In this document: in pieces, positions 45,299-56,474 of the stretch | Layout: every line of letters starts with the position of its first letter | Numbering within the stretch: the stretch's first letter is position 1 | Source of the DNA: Straminergon stramineum | Taxonomy: Eukaryota > Streptophyta > Bryopsida > Hypnales > Calliergonaceae | Direction of reading: 5' to 3' | Assembly (NCBI GenBank): GCA_963920665.1 | Contig: OY987270.1 | Coordinates: forward strand, 16,890,019 to 16,954,018 | Length of the DNA stretch: 64,000 nt | The notes under the pieces: generated by a model | The model's input: only the letters and a program-made list of their open reading frames with translations | Told to the model about the DNA's origin: nothing | Databases searched by the model: none | Made by a program: the position numbers and the translations under genes

Positions 45299-46150
45299 CC
45301 CCTCATTGCCGGAGGGGACAAAAAGTGTCCTCACATTGTCTCGCACTCAAATTCAAAGTGCTGTTACTTTTGCGTCCGATGTCTAAATTCAATAAAACTT
45401 ATTGGAAAAGTTGCACATATTAGTCTAGTTTCACTGGTAAAATTTTCAGATCAATCCAAGATGTACTGAGTTTTTGAGAGCCCTTTGAAGTTCAGAGGTT
45501 CAATTTGAGTTCACCACATTACATTTTGATGGCTGCAACTTCAAGGGCTTGTAACTTTTTCATAAAATGTTTTTTTTCAATAAAATTTTTTGGGTTTTGT
45601 TCATCTTAAGGTGTAGTTCTTATGGTAAAATTTTCATGTCAATCCAAGTTGTTTTGAATCTTTGGGAGCTCCGTGGCTTATAACTTCTTCATACATGGTC
45701 CATTTTCAATCATTTTTGTTGGAAAAGTTTTAAATACTAGGGAGGTTCAGCCATAGATGTGATTTTTTGTTACTTCATTCACTGTTTTTTTACATTTCAA
45801 AACAATTTTGCAAACACACTTGAATGATATTTTTATTCACCAAAGTGTTTGTCTTTTGATTTTGAATCACTTTGTATCTTAAAGTTTTTTCATTTGAGTA
45901 GATTTAAAAAATGAATTTCACCAGCAAATGTGTTTTTACGAAAATTTCAGCATCTTTTTTCAACACTAAAACATTATAATCATTCAATCTATACAGTCAA
46001 ATGACCCCAAATTTGTTTCACACCATCTACAACATGCACACTACAAGATTGTACGGTTGAGATTTTCATACTTCACACTGAAATTTAGACTTCTAGCACT
46101 TGAAAAGCAAGGATGCTTTTACACATGTTTGGACCTCAGGCGATGAGGGG
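45299..46150 (+). mobile_element. TTAA-flanked element, 852 bp
   Basis: Left end CCCCTCATTGCC, right end GGCGATGAGGGG, TTAA outside both (45295-45298 and 46151-46154). The empty site is visible in P1 at 36440-36443. The interior holds imperfect ~180-bp modules (ATTCAATAAAACTTATTGG, TCTAGTTTCACTGGTAAAA, TTTTCAGATCAATCCAAGAT). Closely related, inverted, to the element at 55495. No transposase. Confidence 0.85.
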
Positions 46151-46216
46151 TTAAGCACCTGATGTTGCAAATGCCAGGTGGGAGTCGACCTTAAATCGAA
46201 TATCATCATTTTTTTT

Positions 46217-47590
46217 AAATGAAACCTTTTCGTACAGAATTAACACCCAAAGTATGTGCACAGGTTCTCGACGTTCAGCAAATCAAAGTACAAGTCCACG
46301 AATAACTTACATCGTTAATCGATCTGCTTTATATATTTTGCTAGTCCCAGCAGCTTTTGGCAACATATGACAACAGAAGCAGTTAGGGGAACTTGCAATA
46401 GAACGAAGTAGGTAAGAACAAAGAGTTTGTATGGGACCGATCTTCAGGAAAAGGGAAGAGGAATTTCCCAATTCTTTACTTTGAAGAACATCGAGACCAT
46501 CAACACGACAGTTACATCGAAGTTCCTGAAATTAGACCAGGAAATCTACATACATGAATCAATACGGTTTCTTAAAACCCACGGGCGAAGGCCTACTACA
46601 TGCGGATCATGTGCCTCCATTATAAAATTGCTCTGAGACTTCTGATAGGGTTCGTACCCGTCCCCTCTGATCCCAAACGATGATCTTTTTCTTGGGTTCC
46701 CCATTGCTTGGGGAGCATCCGCGTGGATTTTCATCTGGTAACTTCAAACTCCTTTGTAACAGATTTTCCAACCTGAAAGGCCTACCTCCTATTTACAACG
46801 TCCATCGGGAAGCAGCAACAATAAAACACAAATTGAACTTGGAGACTGTTATGGATTTGCAGCACAGCAAAATCCCAGGAAGAAGACACTGGACACTTTC
46901 ACCATTCTCAATAGCGGGTGGCATCGCCTCCAGAGATGGTGCAAAGTAGAGCACCCGTAGGCCAGGGCTGCTGTAAGACATATCTATCACTATCATTGGA
47001 CATAGGTAACCTGCCAGCACCAACACATCCTTCGAGCCGTGAATCAATCTCAGATCAACAGAAGAAGCTCCATAGAAATATTGATACCGAGCACAATACA
47101 ACGAGGCGTATTATTTTAGGGGAATTGAGGGTGGGAGCGAACCTCTTCCTCGAGTGTCCAGCAACTCGTGCACCTCCGTATCAGGTTTGAAATGCTGCAA
47201 CGTCGCGACGAGCATATTGGAAATCTTCTCCACCTGGTTCACCAACTAAAGACAACGCCGTCATCACGCCAATCGTTCTGCAATAAGAATAAATTGAAAA
47301 TCAAGGTTTTCAGCAAACCAAAATATATGTAGTCGACTGGAGGGAAATCTTGTTCAAATGAAAAACTTGGAGCAGGGACATGGACTAGATACAATTTTCT
47401 TAGAGACCATGTGGGCAGTCCTTGAATCTATAAAAATCCCAACTCTGCTCTTATTTCCTACAATTCTTAAGCATGACACATGTGCGAATAGTACATACTA
47501 TAACAAGGTTCACATGTATGAAGTGCGTAAATTAGAAAGTAGAAAAGTACTCACCTTTCACCTTACAACACTGGGTCCGCCCGGCTGTAC
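46217..47590 (-). repeat. Gene-like repeat family, copy D (3' half, inverted)
   Basis: Reverse complement of B from about 18095 to 19610: it starts (on -) at CGGACCCAGTGTTGTAAGGT, passes the TTGCAG|AACGATTGGCG junction and the segment with PGLRVLYFAPSLEAMPPAIE, and ends with the AAAAGGTTTC block. Copy D lacks the acidic ORF and LTR half, so C and D together hold complementary halves. D contains a frame (46793-47101, -) closely matching the one at 18701-19006 in B. Confidence 0.7.
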
Positions 47591-48600
47591 TGTACAGACT
47601 GTAGGAAATGTAGATTCCTTTGGTTGCTGAAATCAATACAAGCTTCTGTGTAACGACCATCAGCGTAAGTAACTTACTTCGAAGGGCCAAGCAAGAGAGT
47701 CCTCAACTATATGATGTCTTTGAATTGGAGCTAAAATATCCCACATGCGATTTCCCATCTGCAACATACAAAATTAACTTCACGTGTAATTGCTTACACC
47801 GGGGTTTCTTCACCTGATATGTGAATGCGTTATTCCCTAATACAGAAAGTTTAGCACCACAGCCTGTCATAGATGGGTTTCAAGTGCATAATTCGACTAT
47901 GCCTAGACAGAGGCTGCATCACTTCTCGAAGGTCACATTAAGAGGAAACAACAACAAACCACCAGGAGCACATTCCGGCACCAAAAAGCACTCTCTGTGA
48001 ACCATTTTTCACGCTTGGACTGATTGCGCTTGAACTGAGTACATGTAGACCACAAATAGGGTTAGTGTGAAATCTCGTTCGGGACTCGCCGTACATCATG
48101 CTTGCAGGGAAGACTTGCGAATTGCCGCAACTGCATTGATAACTGCTACAAAACGCTGCGGGTGCCAGAGACAAACAACCACCAGAGCGCTATTGTGCTC
48201 GCCATCAATCAGAATAACACAGCAACTCCAGATCATTACTAAAAGCATGAGATACGGCTAGACGCGAACGAATCCACAAAGCTTTGACGTTGGGGACGAT
48301 CAATACTGTGAATCCAGGGAAGCCAAGCGGACGTGAAGACTGCGAAGCGCGAGACGCACACAGACCCTAACAACAACCCACCTAAAGCTTCAAACCCTAC
48401 TAACCCTACACCTCAAGCTGCAGAAAAACCTCTTGGAACATGCCGCCAGTGATTCCGCACAAGCACAAACATGGACAGCCCGAAACACTAAACCCTAATA
48501 CGCAAAGACAACTCCATGGTGATGCTGAAGAAACCAATGCGCACACGAGATAAACGAGCATCGTGTGAACACCACCAAGCTTGGAAACCAAAAACTCTCG
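47591..48600. other. Intergenic DNA, no gene called
   Basis: Moderate GC content and several short frames on both strands without motifs. AAACCCTA-type words (telo-box-like) occur near 48394, 48403 and 48487. CATGAGATACGGCTAGACGCGA (48247) resembles a stretch of the acidic ORF of copies A-C. Confidence 0.4.
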
Positions 48601-48611
48601 GGATTTTATGG

Positions 48612-50610
48612 GCCCCGTCACGAGACGCTTACGCTCCCCTGACGGGAGAACTTCGGCACCTGGGAACGTTATTCGGGGAACGAGCGAGGTTGAAAGCGCT
48701 AATGAAGACGGGTGAGATCGACAGCGAGCTCATGGAAGGGCAGCGGAACGATTTTCTCGTGGATATGGCGGATCTCTGGATGCTCCAGAAGCACGGGCGA
48801 TTGGAGCAGAGGAAAGAGAAGAACAAAGAGAAGGAGGGCGTTGTTGATGACGACAAGGCCGGTGGTGGCCGGTGGTGGCGGTGGTGGAATATTACTGGCG
48901 AGGGAGGGTTCTCTTCTGGGATTGAAAATGACAAGGATGAGAAGGTATGTTTCAATTGTACCGCAAAGAAGGACTTTAGGGTTTGATTTTCTGCTAGCGA
49001 ATCTGATTTTGAAGTATGGAATTCTGTGTGCAAGAAAAACTCGAATTCTCGAATTAGTAAAGAAATCATGCCGTCGACCGCTCACCCCATTAATTTCAAT
49101 TGGCTTAGCAAATACAAAATTGCGCTACATGATTGAAACTTCTTATAACTAATTCTTTAAACTTGTACAGAAATTTGGTTCATGAATCATGAATATATTG
49201 CGGTTTATGATGCATTTAGTGATGAGTCTCCAAAATTTCATTGAAAATAAGTGCTCTCTCTTCACCATACATTTACAGCTCATAGTTATTTTCACTTATC
49301 TAAAGTTGGTACAATAGAGATTATTGCAATTTTGCAATCGATTATTGTCTTGATAAAGTGCACAAGTAGGGAAGTTACTTTCTTATAGTATGAACAAAAT
49401 TCTTTTGGAAACAATGCGTGGGGTTAATGTGGGTGTTAGTGTAGGGTTTAATGTACGAAGGTGGGGAAGTGCACTATCAATGGCTTGTCAACTCCTATTC
49501 CAGAGGAGTAATTTAGGTTCTGCTTTCCATTGGGGAATCTCATTTTGAAATATGGAGTTTCGTAAGCTTTCTTTAGCCAGGGTTTTGATTGTAACGAGCT
49601 GGTTATTTGGTTATATCTTCTCCTAGCATTTATATTAAATTATCATGTTGAATACTGTAGAGGTTGAGAGCCAACTTTGATGAACTTTTGGATGAAGATA
49701 AGATTTTGGTGTTCTTTAAGCGTTGTTCTTGGAGTGGGAGGAGGAACTAGCAAATCGGCCTGAAGTTAAGTGAAGAACTAGATGTGGCAAGTCGAGAGTG
49801 GCTACTTTTAAGCAGTGTGCTCGATATCTGTAGCTTCTTTTTAAGATGTGTCACAAAAAAGTAAGAACCATTTCATCATTGGTATAGTCCTCTCTTTGTT
49901 TATTTAGGCCAGGTCACGTCCACTATGTTGTGTTCCATTGTGTCATATCTATTTTTGCGATGGTCTGTTCTTAAGTGCATTTTTGCAAGTAAAATGATAC
50001 ATATTTAGAAGCTTTGGTCTTTGTATTATGTCTCCTATGTTCATGGCTACTGTCGCTAGAATTTCTACGACCGTTAGTCTGCATGTCTAAATTCAAAGTA
50101 GTCAAGATATTTGCACTAAGTGGAGGTTCAAAACCTAAGATTGAAAATAATGTTGTCTTGCCATGGATCATGTTGTAAGGTTTGGGAATGGCAAAAATCT
50201 ATGAGAACACATCTGGTGGTAGCTTCTCATCCGGAGATGTTTAACATCGAGAGTTGGTTTTCTTATAGATGCTACTTGATGATATTTGAACTACTCTTAT
50301 GATCGTTGTCAATAAGTGCATAGAGCGAGATTATTTGACAACAATGGATCAATACATCAAACTGGCTATCAGGAATGCACCATGACCCATTGGAGTCATT
50401 GTGGTGGGTATCCACGAGCGTTCAACTCGTGAGAAGATTTATACCAACAGTGTTGCGCATATCATGAACGATGAGACCACTAAGAAATATCTGCAATCCA
50501 TTAAGAGGTTGATGACCTTGTGTCAAAGGCGATATCCATCCATGCCATCCAAGTCAGCGGAGTTCAATAGCCTTGCCTCAAGCTCGAGCTCGATGACAAG
50601 AGTCTTTTAG
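48612..50610 (+). pseudogene. PRP18-like splicing factor pseudogene (introns kept)
   Basis: Three exons can be read. Exon 1 (to 48944, donor GAAG|GTATGT) encodes LTGELRHLGTLFGERARLKA and SELMEGQRNDFLVDMADL, like the first conserved domain of plant PRP18. Exon 2 (49661-49860, after CTGTAG, before GTAAGA) encodes NFDELLDEDKILVFFKR and, after a 1-nt loss, EWEEELANRPE and VATFKQCARYL. Exon 3 (from 50269, after CTTATAG) encodes CIERDYLTTMDQYIKLAI and the PRP18 signature GIHERSTREKIYTNSVAHIM, then RLMTLCQRRYP. Functional PRP18 acts in the second step of pre-mRNA splicing. Stops at 49771, 49831, 50287 and 50383 and the frameshift rule out a normal product. Kept introns mean it arose by DNA duplication. 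The 5' end is unclear. Confidence 0.88.
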
Positions 50611-53600
50611 GGTTTCTGAAATTGTAGCACAAAGGAGAAAGAGGTCGCAGATTGAGTAGAGATCCACCTCAATTAACTCTTAGGAATGGGAATTTGGTTA
50701 GTGCTTACAATGATGAGGAGCTTCTAACTCTACTGCAACGAGCGAAAGTCTCCCAAGGACCTGTGAGTTCATAATCAAGATTTCATAGCAATCTTCTGTA
50801 AATTGTTTTTAGTTTTTTTGCAATCTATTGGGTTTTTTTTAATTTTGCAAACCTTCCCTTGTTCTAGTAAATTGAAGAATGTGCATTTTCGATCTAATGT
50901 TTTTCTGCATTTGCATTCTTCTATGTGGGCAAACGCAAATTAGGGCCTTTAGTAGTTGCATTTTCTTGAATGTATACCAATGATTGGTTAGAACAATAGC
51001 AATTATAACCAATTGAGGGCAAATGAGTTGAATATTGTTCACAAGCTATACTTTTCTATAGGCTCTTATTTGCTGTGTTCTTGTGGTATGTTTAGTTGGT
51101 TGAGCATTTTTTCCAATCCATGGTGATCACTTTTGGAATGACACTTCACATTCGGCAGGTATGCATTAATCTTTCCAGCCCCTATGAACTCAACTAATCA
51201 GTGCATTTGGGTTGAATGTAGATTGGAGAACTGCAGGTGATTGAAAGTGGATTTCATTTTTGACTAGTAGGGGTATCAGATTGTTTGCTTTCTCCTACAT
51301 TGTTCATTTCTCTTATTGTAAGAAATTATTTAGTATGAGTAAAGAGTTCAAATCAGTGGTTAACTGTACAAGGTTGATGAAGTCAGTAGAAAAAGACAAA
51401 AATTGTGCATTAATTACCTGTAGAAAATTTCCACATTTTGATCCCTTGGTCCGCATATAATTGATGGACCACCAACATCGTATGATGCCTTCCAAAAACT
51501 CAGCTGCAACACATCAAACATATTTCTATAAATCTTGTGTAATTGATTGTGTCTTTCCCCTTAGTCCCTAATGGTCAAAAGTGGTTCTTTTTATATGTAT
51601 AAGAGTTCAATTTTTTTAGGAAGCTTCAAGGAAGGTAGACAAAATCCATGTGTCACATTCTCAAATAATAAAATCACGTTTTGAAAGTTACTAAAGTTGT
51701 GTTTTATCCCCAAGGCCTAGCAGTTTTCCAATTAAGTACAATCTTGTTGGTATGTGTGAAACTGCAAATTAATGTGATGGCCAAATTGTAGAGAATGGAA
51801 CAGGGTGTAACATTTACATCGCTTATGGTGTGAATGTCTTGTGTACCAAGGTATTGAAGGCTGATGTAGTTCTATTATCGTCCTCAAGTTGTCAATGCAT
51901 TCGGTTGTATAATTGGTTCTCTAGGAATTGATAAGGTTAAGATTTAGGAGTTAGGTCTTGAATTCTTACCTGAGGATTATAGGTAGTCTAATTTTTTTTT
52001 AGGATGACATTCTATGTTAACTGAGAGGTTGTGATGTGGTTTAGGACAATAAACCCTTTGTAAAATCTTCAGAACTAAGAATTTCCATTTGTGGTTGATA
52101 TGTACGTGTAGAAAAAGTTCAAGATATGTAGATTGCTTTTTAGTACCCCTTGTAGTTGCAAACTAAGTTGGATTCTAGCATGGTTACAAGTTGACTTCCC
52201 TCTCTTAGAGTATTTACTACAATAAAATAATTTATTGTCATGATTGACCACTTTTGAATGATAATATGCACATTTGGTAAAATGTTCAAATTTCTTAGTA
52301 TATAGTGATGAACAAAATTGATAATGGATTTCAAACTTTTTCATTCAAACAACCATACCATAAGCATCAGTGGACAAAGTCAAAAAGTAGATAAATTAAG
52401 GTTGTAGTATACAATATATAACACACTACTATGGAAGTTTGAAGAAAAAATTTGTTTGTGATTTGAAAGAAAATTAATTTCAAAGTTAACAATGTTTAAA
52501 TCTTGGTTTTGTATGCTATAATTCAAAATTACTTTATATTTTGTCAATTTCTTCTAATAAATCAAATAAAACTTCTTTTGTCTTGGCATGTTGGTGTATA
52601 TCATTTCAAGATGGTTGTACACAAAATTATAGGAAGTTGATATTATAGAATTTTAAATATTCAAAATTTGATAAACACACAAATGATGTTGGTTCCCACA
52701 ATATTTGAATATTTCTTAATGGAATTGAGAGCATGGAATTGCAATAGCCATTGTAGAGTATGGGTTGCAACATGAACCATTCTTACATCTTAATGCCCTT
52801 GCATTTGAAACACTTGTTGAATAAGACAATGCATTCAACTTATACTTTAGAGCCCTATAATGCATTTTTAGGTTTAGATATTTTGTACAAATACTAGAAT
52901 TCATGATGCATACAATTGATACAACCAAACTAAAAAAAAAAAAATTTTCAATTTTAATAATGTCAATAATGTGCTAGTGTTATGTCGCATACTACAACTT
53001 TCATATATCTACTTTTTTGGACTTTATCCATTGATGCTCATGGTATAGTTCTTATTTGAATAAAAAATTTCCAAATCCATATGCAATTTTGTTCGTCACC
53101 ATATGTAATAATGGCAATAATTTTTTTTACCCTAAATAAAACTTTGAAAAGGCATAACAATTATAGTTTCTCTGAATTTTTTTTTAAATCTACATTTTCA
53201 AGTACACCTATGATTTCTTCTAATATGAATATTAATTATTTTCTTTAATTAAGTAGGCATTCAAGTTTGAGTACATGATTTTAGGCTCTGTCCTTTAGGG
53301 GTTTATTCCATGACATTTTGGGGACTCCCTTGTCTCCAAATTGAGCAATCCAAACCTTGCACAACTTATACTCCAAGAATCAAATACATATTCAGATGAA
53401 TTAATCAATTCCAAAAATGACAATTTAGAACTCACCCACTTAGACCCCTAGGATTAGATAAAATAGGTTTATAGTTTAAAAAAATTGGATTTTATGCAAA
53501 AAAATATAATCAATAGAAAAATTTACAGCAATAGGTTGCAAAATCCAAAAAGACTCCGTGCAAAGTGATGATGGTCTAAAGGACTAAAATTTGATTCAAG

Positions 53601-54366
53601 GTCTCCATCAATATCTATGACATTGATTATAGTGCAATAGAAAGCAGGTTAACAAAGACACAAGCACAAAAGATGTTAAGGCCAATATTTTTTGGCAAAC
53701 TATCATCATTTCAAGCTTACTCCATATACTTTTAGTAAATTTTTAATCAAAATCTCCTTAAAGGTCATTACTTATAATCTTATGTCAATGACTATACTTA
53801 TAAACTCACTTAAGACACCCCTTTCTCTCGTAGTGCTCCAATTCAAAATAACATACAATTTACATGATGATGATTAGAAGGATTTGTCCTTCGAACATGC
53901 ACAAATTTTAATTCAGGAAATGAAGGATCCTACCAATGAACCTATAGTAGCTCTAGCTACCTTGAAGAAGATGCTGAAGTGATTCTAGCTACCTCACCCT
54001 AGAGGATCTAGACATTAAGCATTTATTACAGATAGTCTACATTGTTGCACCTATATAGTTATTTTCAATGTTCTAGAGATAAAAACTATTAATAAAAAAT
54101 TCAAAATAATAGATAATAGATTTAACTTACTTCAATACATGATTTTGTAGGTGATTCTCTAGAGCCCACACGTCTTGTTTTCCATTTGTAATTTCTTTAT
54201 TGGCTCTGTCCTTTGGATAGAGACTATGGCATTAACTTGGTTTTTGAATCCTAGTTTCCAAATCCTATCTACAACCACATTTATACTACACGACACTATT
54301 TTGGGTTTGGTTGGAGTGGGGGATGTGGGTTTGACTAATCACCAAATTAATATTGTTCTTTACTTA
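50611..54366. other. AT-rich intergenic DNA, one decayed frame at its start
   Basis: Just after the pseudogene (50582-50762) another frame encodes KLELDDKSLLGFLKL, a stop, then RNGNLVSAYNDEELLTLLQR, followed by a donor-like CCT|GTGAGT. This may be a further decayed exon. The remainder shows only short frames and homopolymer runs and no supportable gene. Confidence 0.45.
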
Positions 54367-54586
54367 CACAAAATAGTGAAATTAGGTTGCTTTACAATAA
54401 GAAAGTTATCTTACAAGCCCTCAAAGCCAACAAATATTTCTATTTGTACACATGGAGGTTCATGAGTTCCAATTACAACAATATCTAATTGAAAAAAAGT
54501 GCATTTTTGTATAGTAACTAAATTTTTTTATATAGTGTCAAATGTCAAGCAATTAGTGTAGGGCAACCTAATTTCACTATTTTGTG
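54367..54586 (+). mobile_element. TA-flanked MITE, copy 2 (Tc1/mariner-like)
   Basis: CACAAAATAGTGAAATTAGG at the left and CCTAATTTCACTATTTTGTG at the right are perfect inverted repeats of 20 bp. TA flanks both sides (54365-54366 and 54587-54588). Same element as 12199-12430, better preserved at its right end. Confidence 0.85.
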
Positions 54587-54588
54587 TA

Positions 54589-55235
54589 GGATAGGGCCTC
54601 ATGGATACATTGTTCATGTTTTCATTTGTTCTAATCAAGTTTAACAAGAAGGTAAAGTACAAGTGAATCTTGTTTGATATGAACTAAAAGTATTTTTATA
54701 AAATCCAAGAAAAAAAAGTGACCTCCCAACCAATGAAAAAAAATTAAACCATAGTGGAAAAAAAAGATTATCTAATATAGATAATGCATGACTTGGTAAA
54801 AGAATAAGATCTAACAATTGAAGAAAACTATCAAAAAATACTCTATAGATTTGAGGATCGTTAATTGAACTTATAGGGTTTCTAAAATTTGTATGGCCAA
54901 AGTTTTCACTTGTGTTAAGGTAATTATACCTAATTGAGACACCTATCTAAATGTGATACTCTATAATCTTCCACAATGTGAGCATGTAGCTTGGGTACCT
55001 CTAAACTCATGATTCAAGCAAACATGTTGTACGTCAATGATTACAAGTAGGTTTTATATCAAGAAGTAGTTTTTATATTTCTACAAATGGCCCTTCAATA
55101 TCAATGTCAATATTAAATAAAAGAAACAAAAAATTAGCATAAGTAGAATTATAAATGTATGAAAGAAACTTCTAACTTGAAAAATCTTGTAAAAATTAAA
55201 AAGATTTCATTCACAATTATAGTCAATTTCATTAA
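54589..55235. other. AT-rich intergenic DNA, no gene seen
   Basis: No coding frame or RNA gene is supported between the MITE and the next element. Confidence 0.6.
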
Positions 55236-55370
55236 CCCTTAAACATTGACATTGACATTTTGTGTCTAATGGATGACAAAGAATCTTCATACATAGGACA
55301 AAAGTACAATTGTTCATCCTTGGAATTTTGTAAAAAAAGAAGAGATTTGGTACAATAGTTTAACCTCCAA

Positions 55371-55372
<2 letters not shown>

Positions 55373-55432
<60 letters not shown>
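55373..55432 (+). repeat. (TA)n microsatellite
   Basis: About 30 uninterrupted TA units inside the outer MITE, replacing the ATTTTTGAATTTTAT segment of its relatives. The Ile-Tyr repeat peptides it produces are not genes. Confidence 0.95.
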
Positions 55433-55436
<4 letters not shown>

Positions 55437-55494
55437 AAGTAGATGATGTCACACAATCCCCGAAAGGATGATTTCTACGGTCTCCGTTCTTTAA

Positions 55495-56461
55495 CCCCTC
55501 ATCACCTGAAGTCCAAACATGTGTAAAAGTTGACTTGCTTTTCAAGTCCTATAAGTCTAAATCTTAGTGAGGTATGAAAATCTCAACTGTACAATATTGT
55601 AGTGTGCATGTTGTAGATGGTGTGAAACAAATTTGGGGTCATTTGACTGTATAGATTGAAAGATTATAATGTTTTAGTGTTGAAAAAAGATGCTGAAATT
55701 TTCTTAAAAACACATTTGGAGGTGAAATTTGATTTCTAAACCTACTCAAATGAAAAAAAATTTAACTACAAAGTGATTCAAACCAAAAGACAAACACTTT
55801 GGTGAAAAAAAATATCATTCAAGTGTGTTTGCAAAATTGTTTTGAAATGTCAAAAAACAGTGAAAAAAGTAGCAAAAAATCACATCTATGTCTGAACCTC
55901 CCTCTACTAAAATGCTTCTCAGTCACTCATAACCTCTTGGATTCATCTGAAATTTAATCTTATAAACAAGACTAGTATGCACAACTTTTCCAACAAAAAT
56001 TATTGAAAACGGACCATGTATGAAGAAGTTATAAGCCGTTGAAGTTCATTGTAATGCAAAAATGTCTAGACTTTGAACTTCGAATTGCTCCCAAACATTC
56101 AAAACAACTTGGATTGACATGAAAATTTTACCACAATAACTAGGCTTTATTGGGAACAAAAACCAACATTTTTTTTTTATTGAAAACGAACATTTGATGA
56201 GAAAGATACAAACCCCCGAAGTTGCAGCCATCAGAATGCAGTGAGGTGAACTCAAATTGAACCTGTGAACTTCGAATGGCTCTTAAAAACTCAGTACATC
56301 TTGGATTGATCTGAAAATTTTACCACTGAAACTAGACTAATATGTGCAACTTTCCCAACAAGTTTTATTGAATTCTAACATTGGATGAAAAAGTTACAGC
56401 ACTTTGAATTTTATTGCCAGACTATGAGAGGACACTTTTCGTCCCCTCCAGTGGTGAGGGG
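55495..56461 (-). mobile_element. Nested TTAA element, 967 bp
   Basis: Starts CCCCTCATCACCTG and ends CAGTGGTGAGGGG, with TTAA on the left (55491-55494) and TTAT on the right (56462-56465). It is the inverted relative of 45299-46150 along its length (CACATGTTTGGAC-type end, GACTGTATAGATTGAAAGAT, AACAAGTTTTATTGAATTC). Its target is a TTAA near the end of the outer MITE, giving a clear order of insertion. Confidence 0.8.
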
Positions 56462-56474
56462 TTATAAGGGTTAA

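Larger units (their letters stand above)
41232..46190 (+). repeat. Duplicated block P2 carrying three insertions
   Basis: Colinear with P1 but interrupted at 41872-43940 (2.07 kb), 44601-44656 (a TTAA element remnant) and 45299-46150 (an 852-bp TTAA element). Outside the insertions the two blocks align with moderate divergence. Confidence 0.75.
55236..56470 (-). mobile_element. TTAA MITE split by a nested TTAA element
   Basis: The outer element starts CCCTTAAACATTGAC after TTAA (55232-55235) and follows the inverted interior of the family (TAATGGATGACAAAGAATCT, TTGTTCATCCTTGGAATTTT, AAAGTAGATGATGTCAC). It is broken at 55490 by a second element and resumes as TAAGGG before TTAA (56471-56474). 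Without the insert it would be about 260 bp, the normal size of the short subfamily plus a (TA)n expansion. Confidence 0.7.

Noticed and set aside
48394..48496. Telomeric repeats
   Set aside because: Only isolated AAACCCTA-type words; no tandem array. They may be telo-box promoter motifs at most.
55232..55545. Two open frames with long Ile-Tyr repeats
   Set aside because: They are simply the (TA)n microsatellite read in frame.
8378..56474. PIF/Harbinger origin (3-bp TTA/TAA target) for the CCCC...GGGG elements
   Set aside because: The two sides would read TTA and TTA only if the terminal base were ignored; the constant palindromic TTAA fits a 4-bp TTAA target better.
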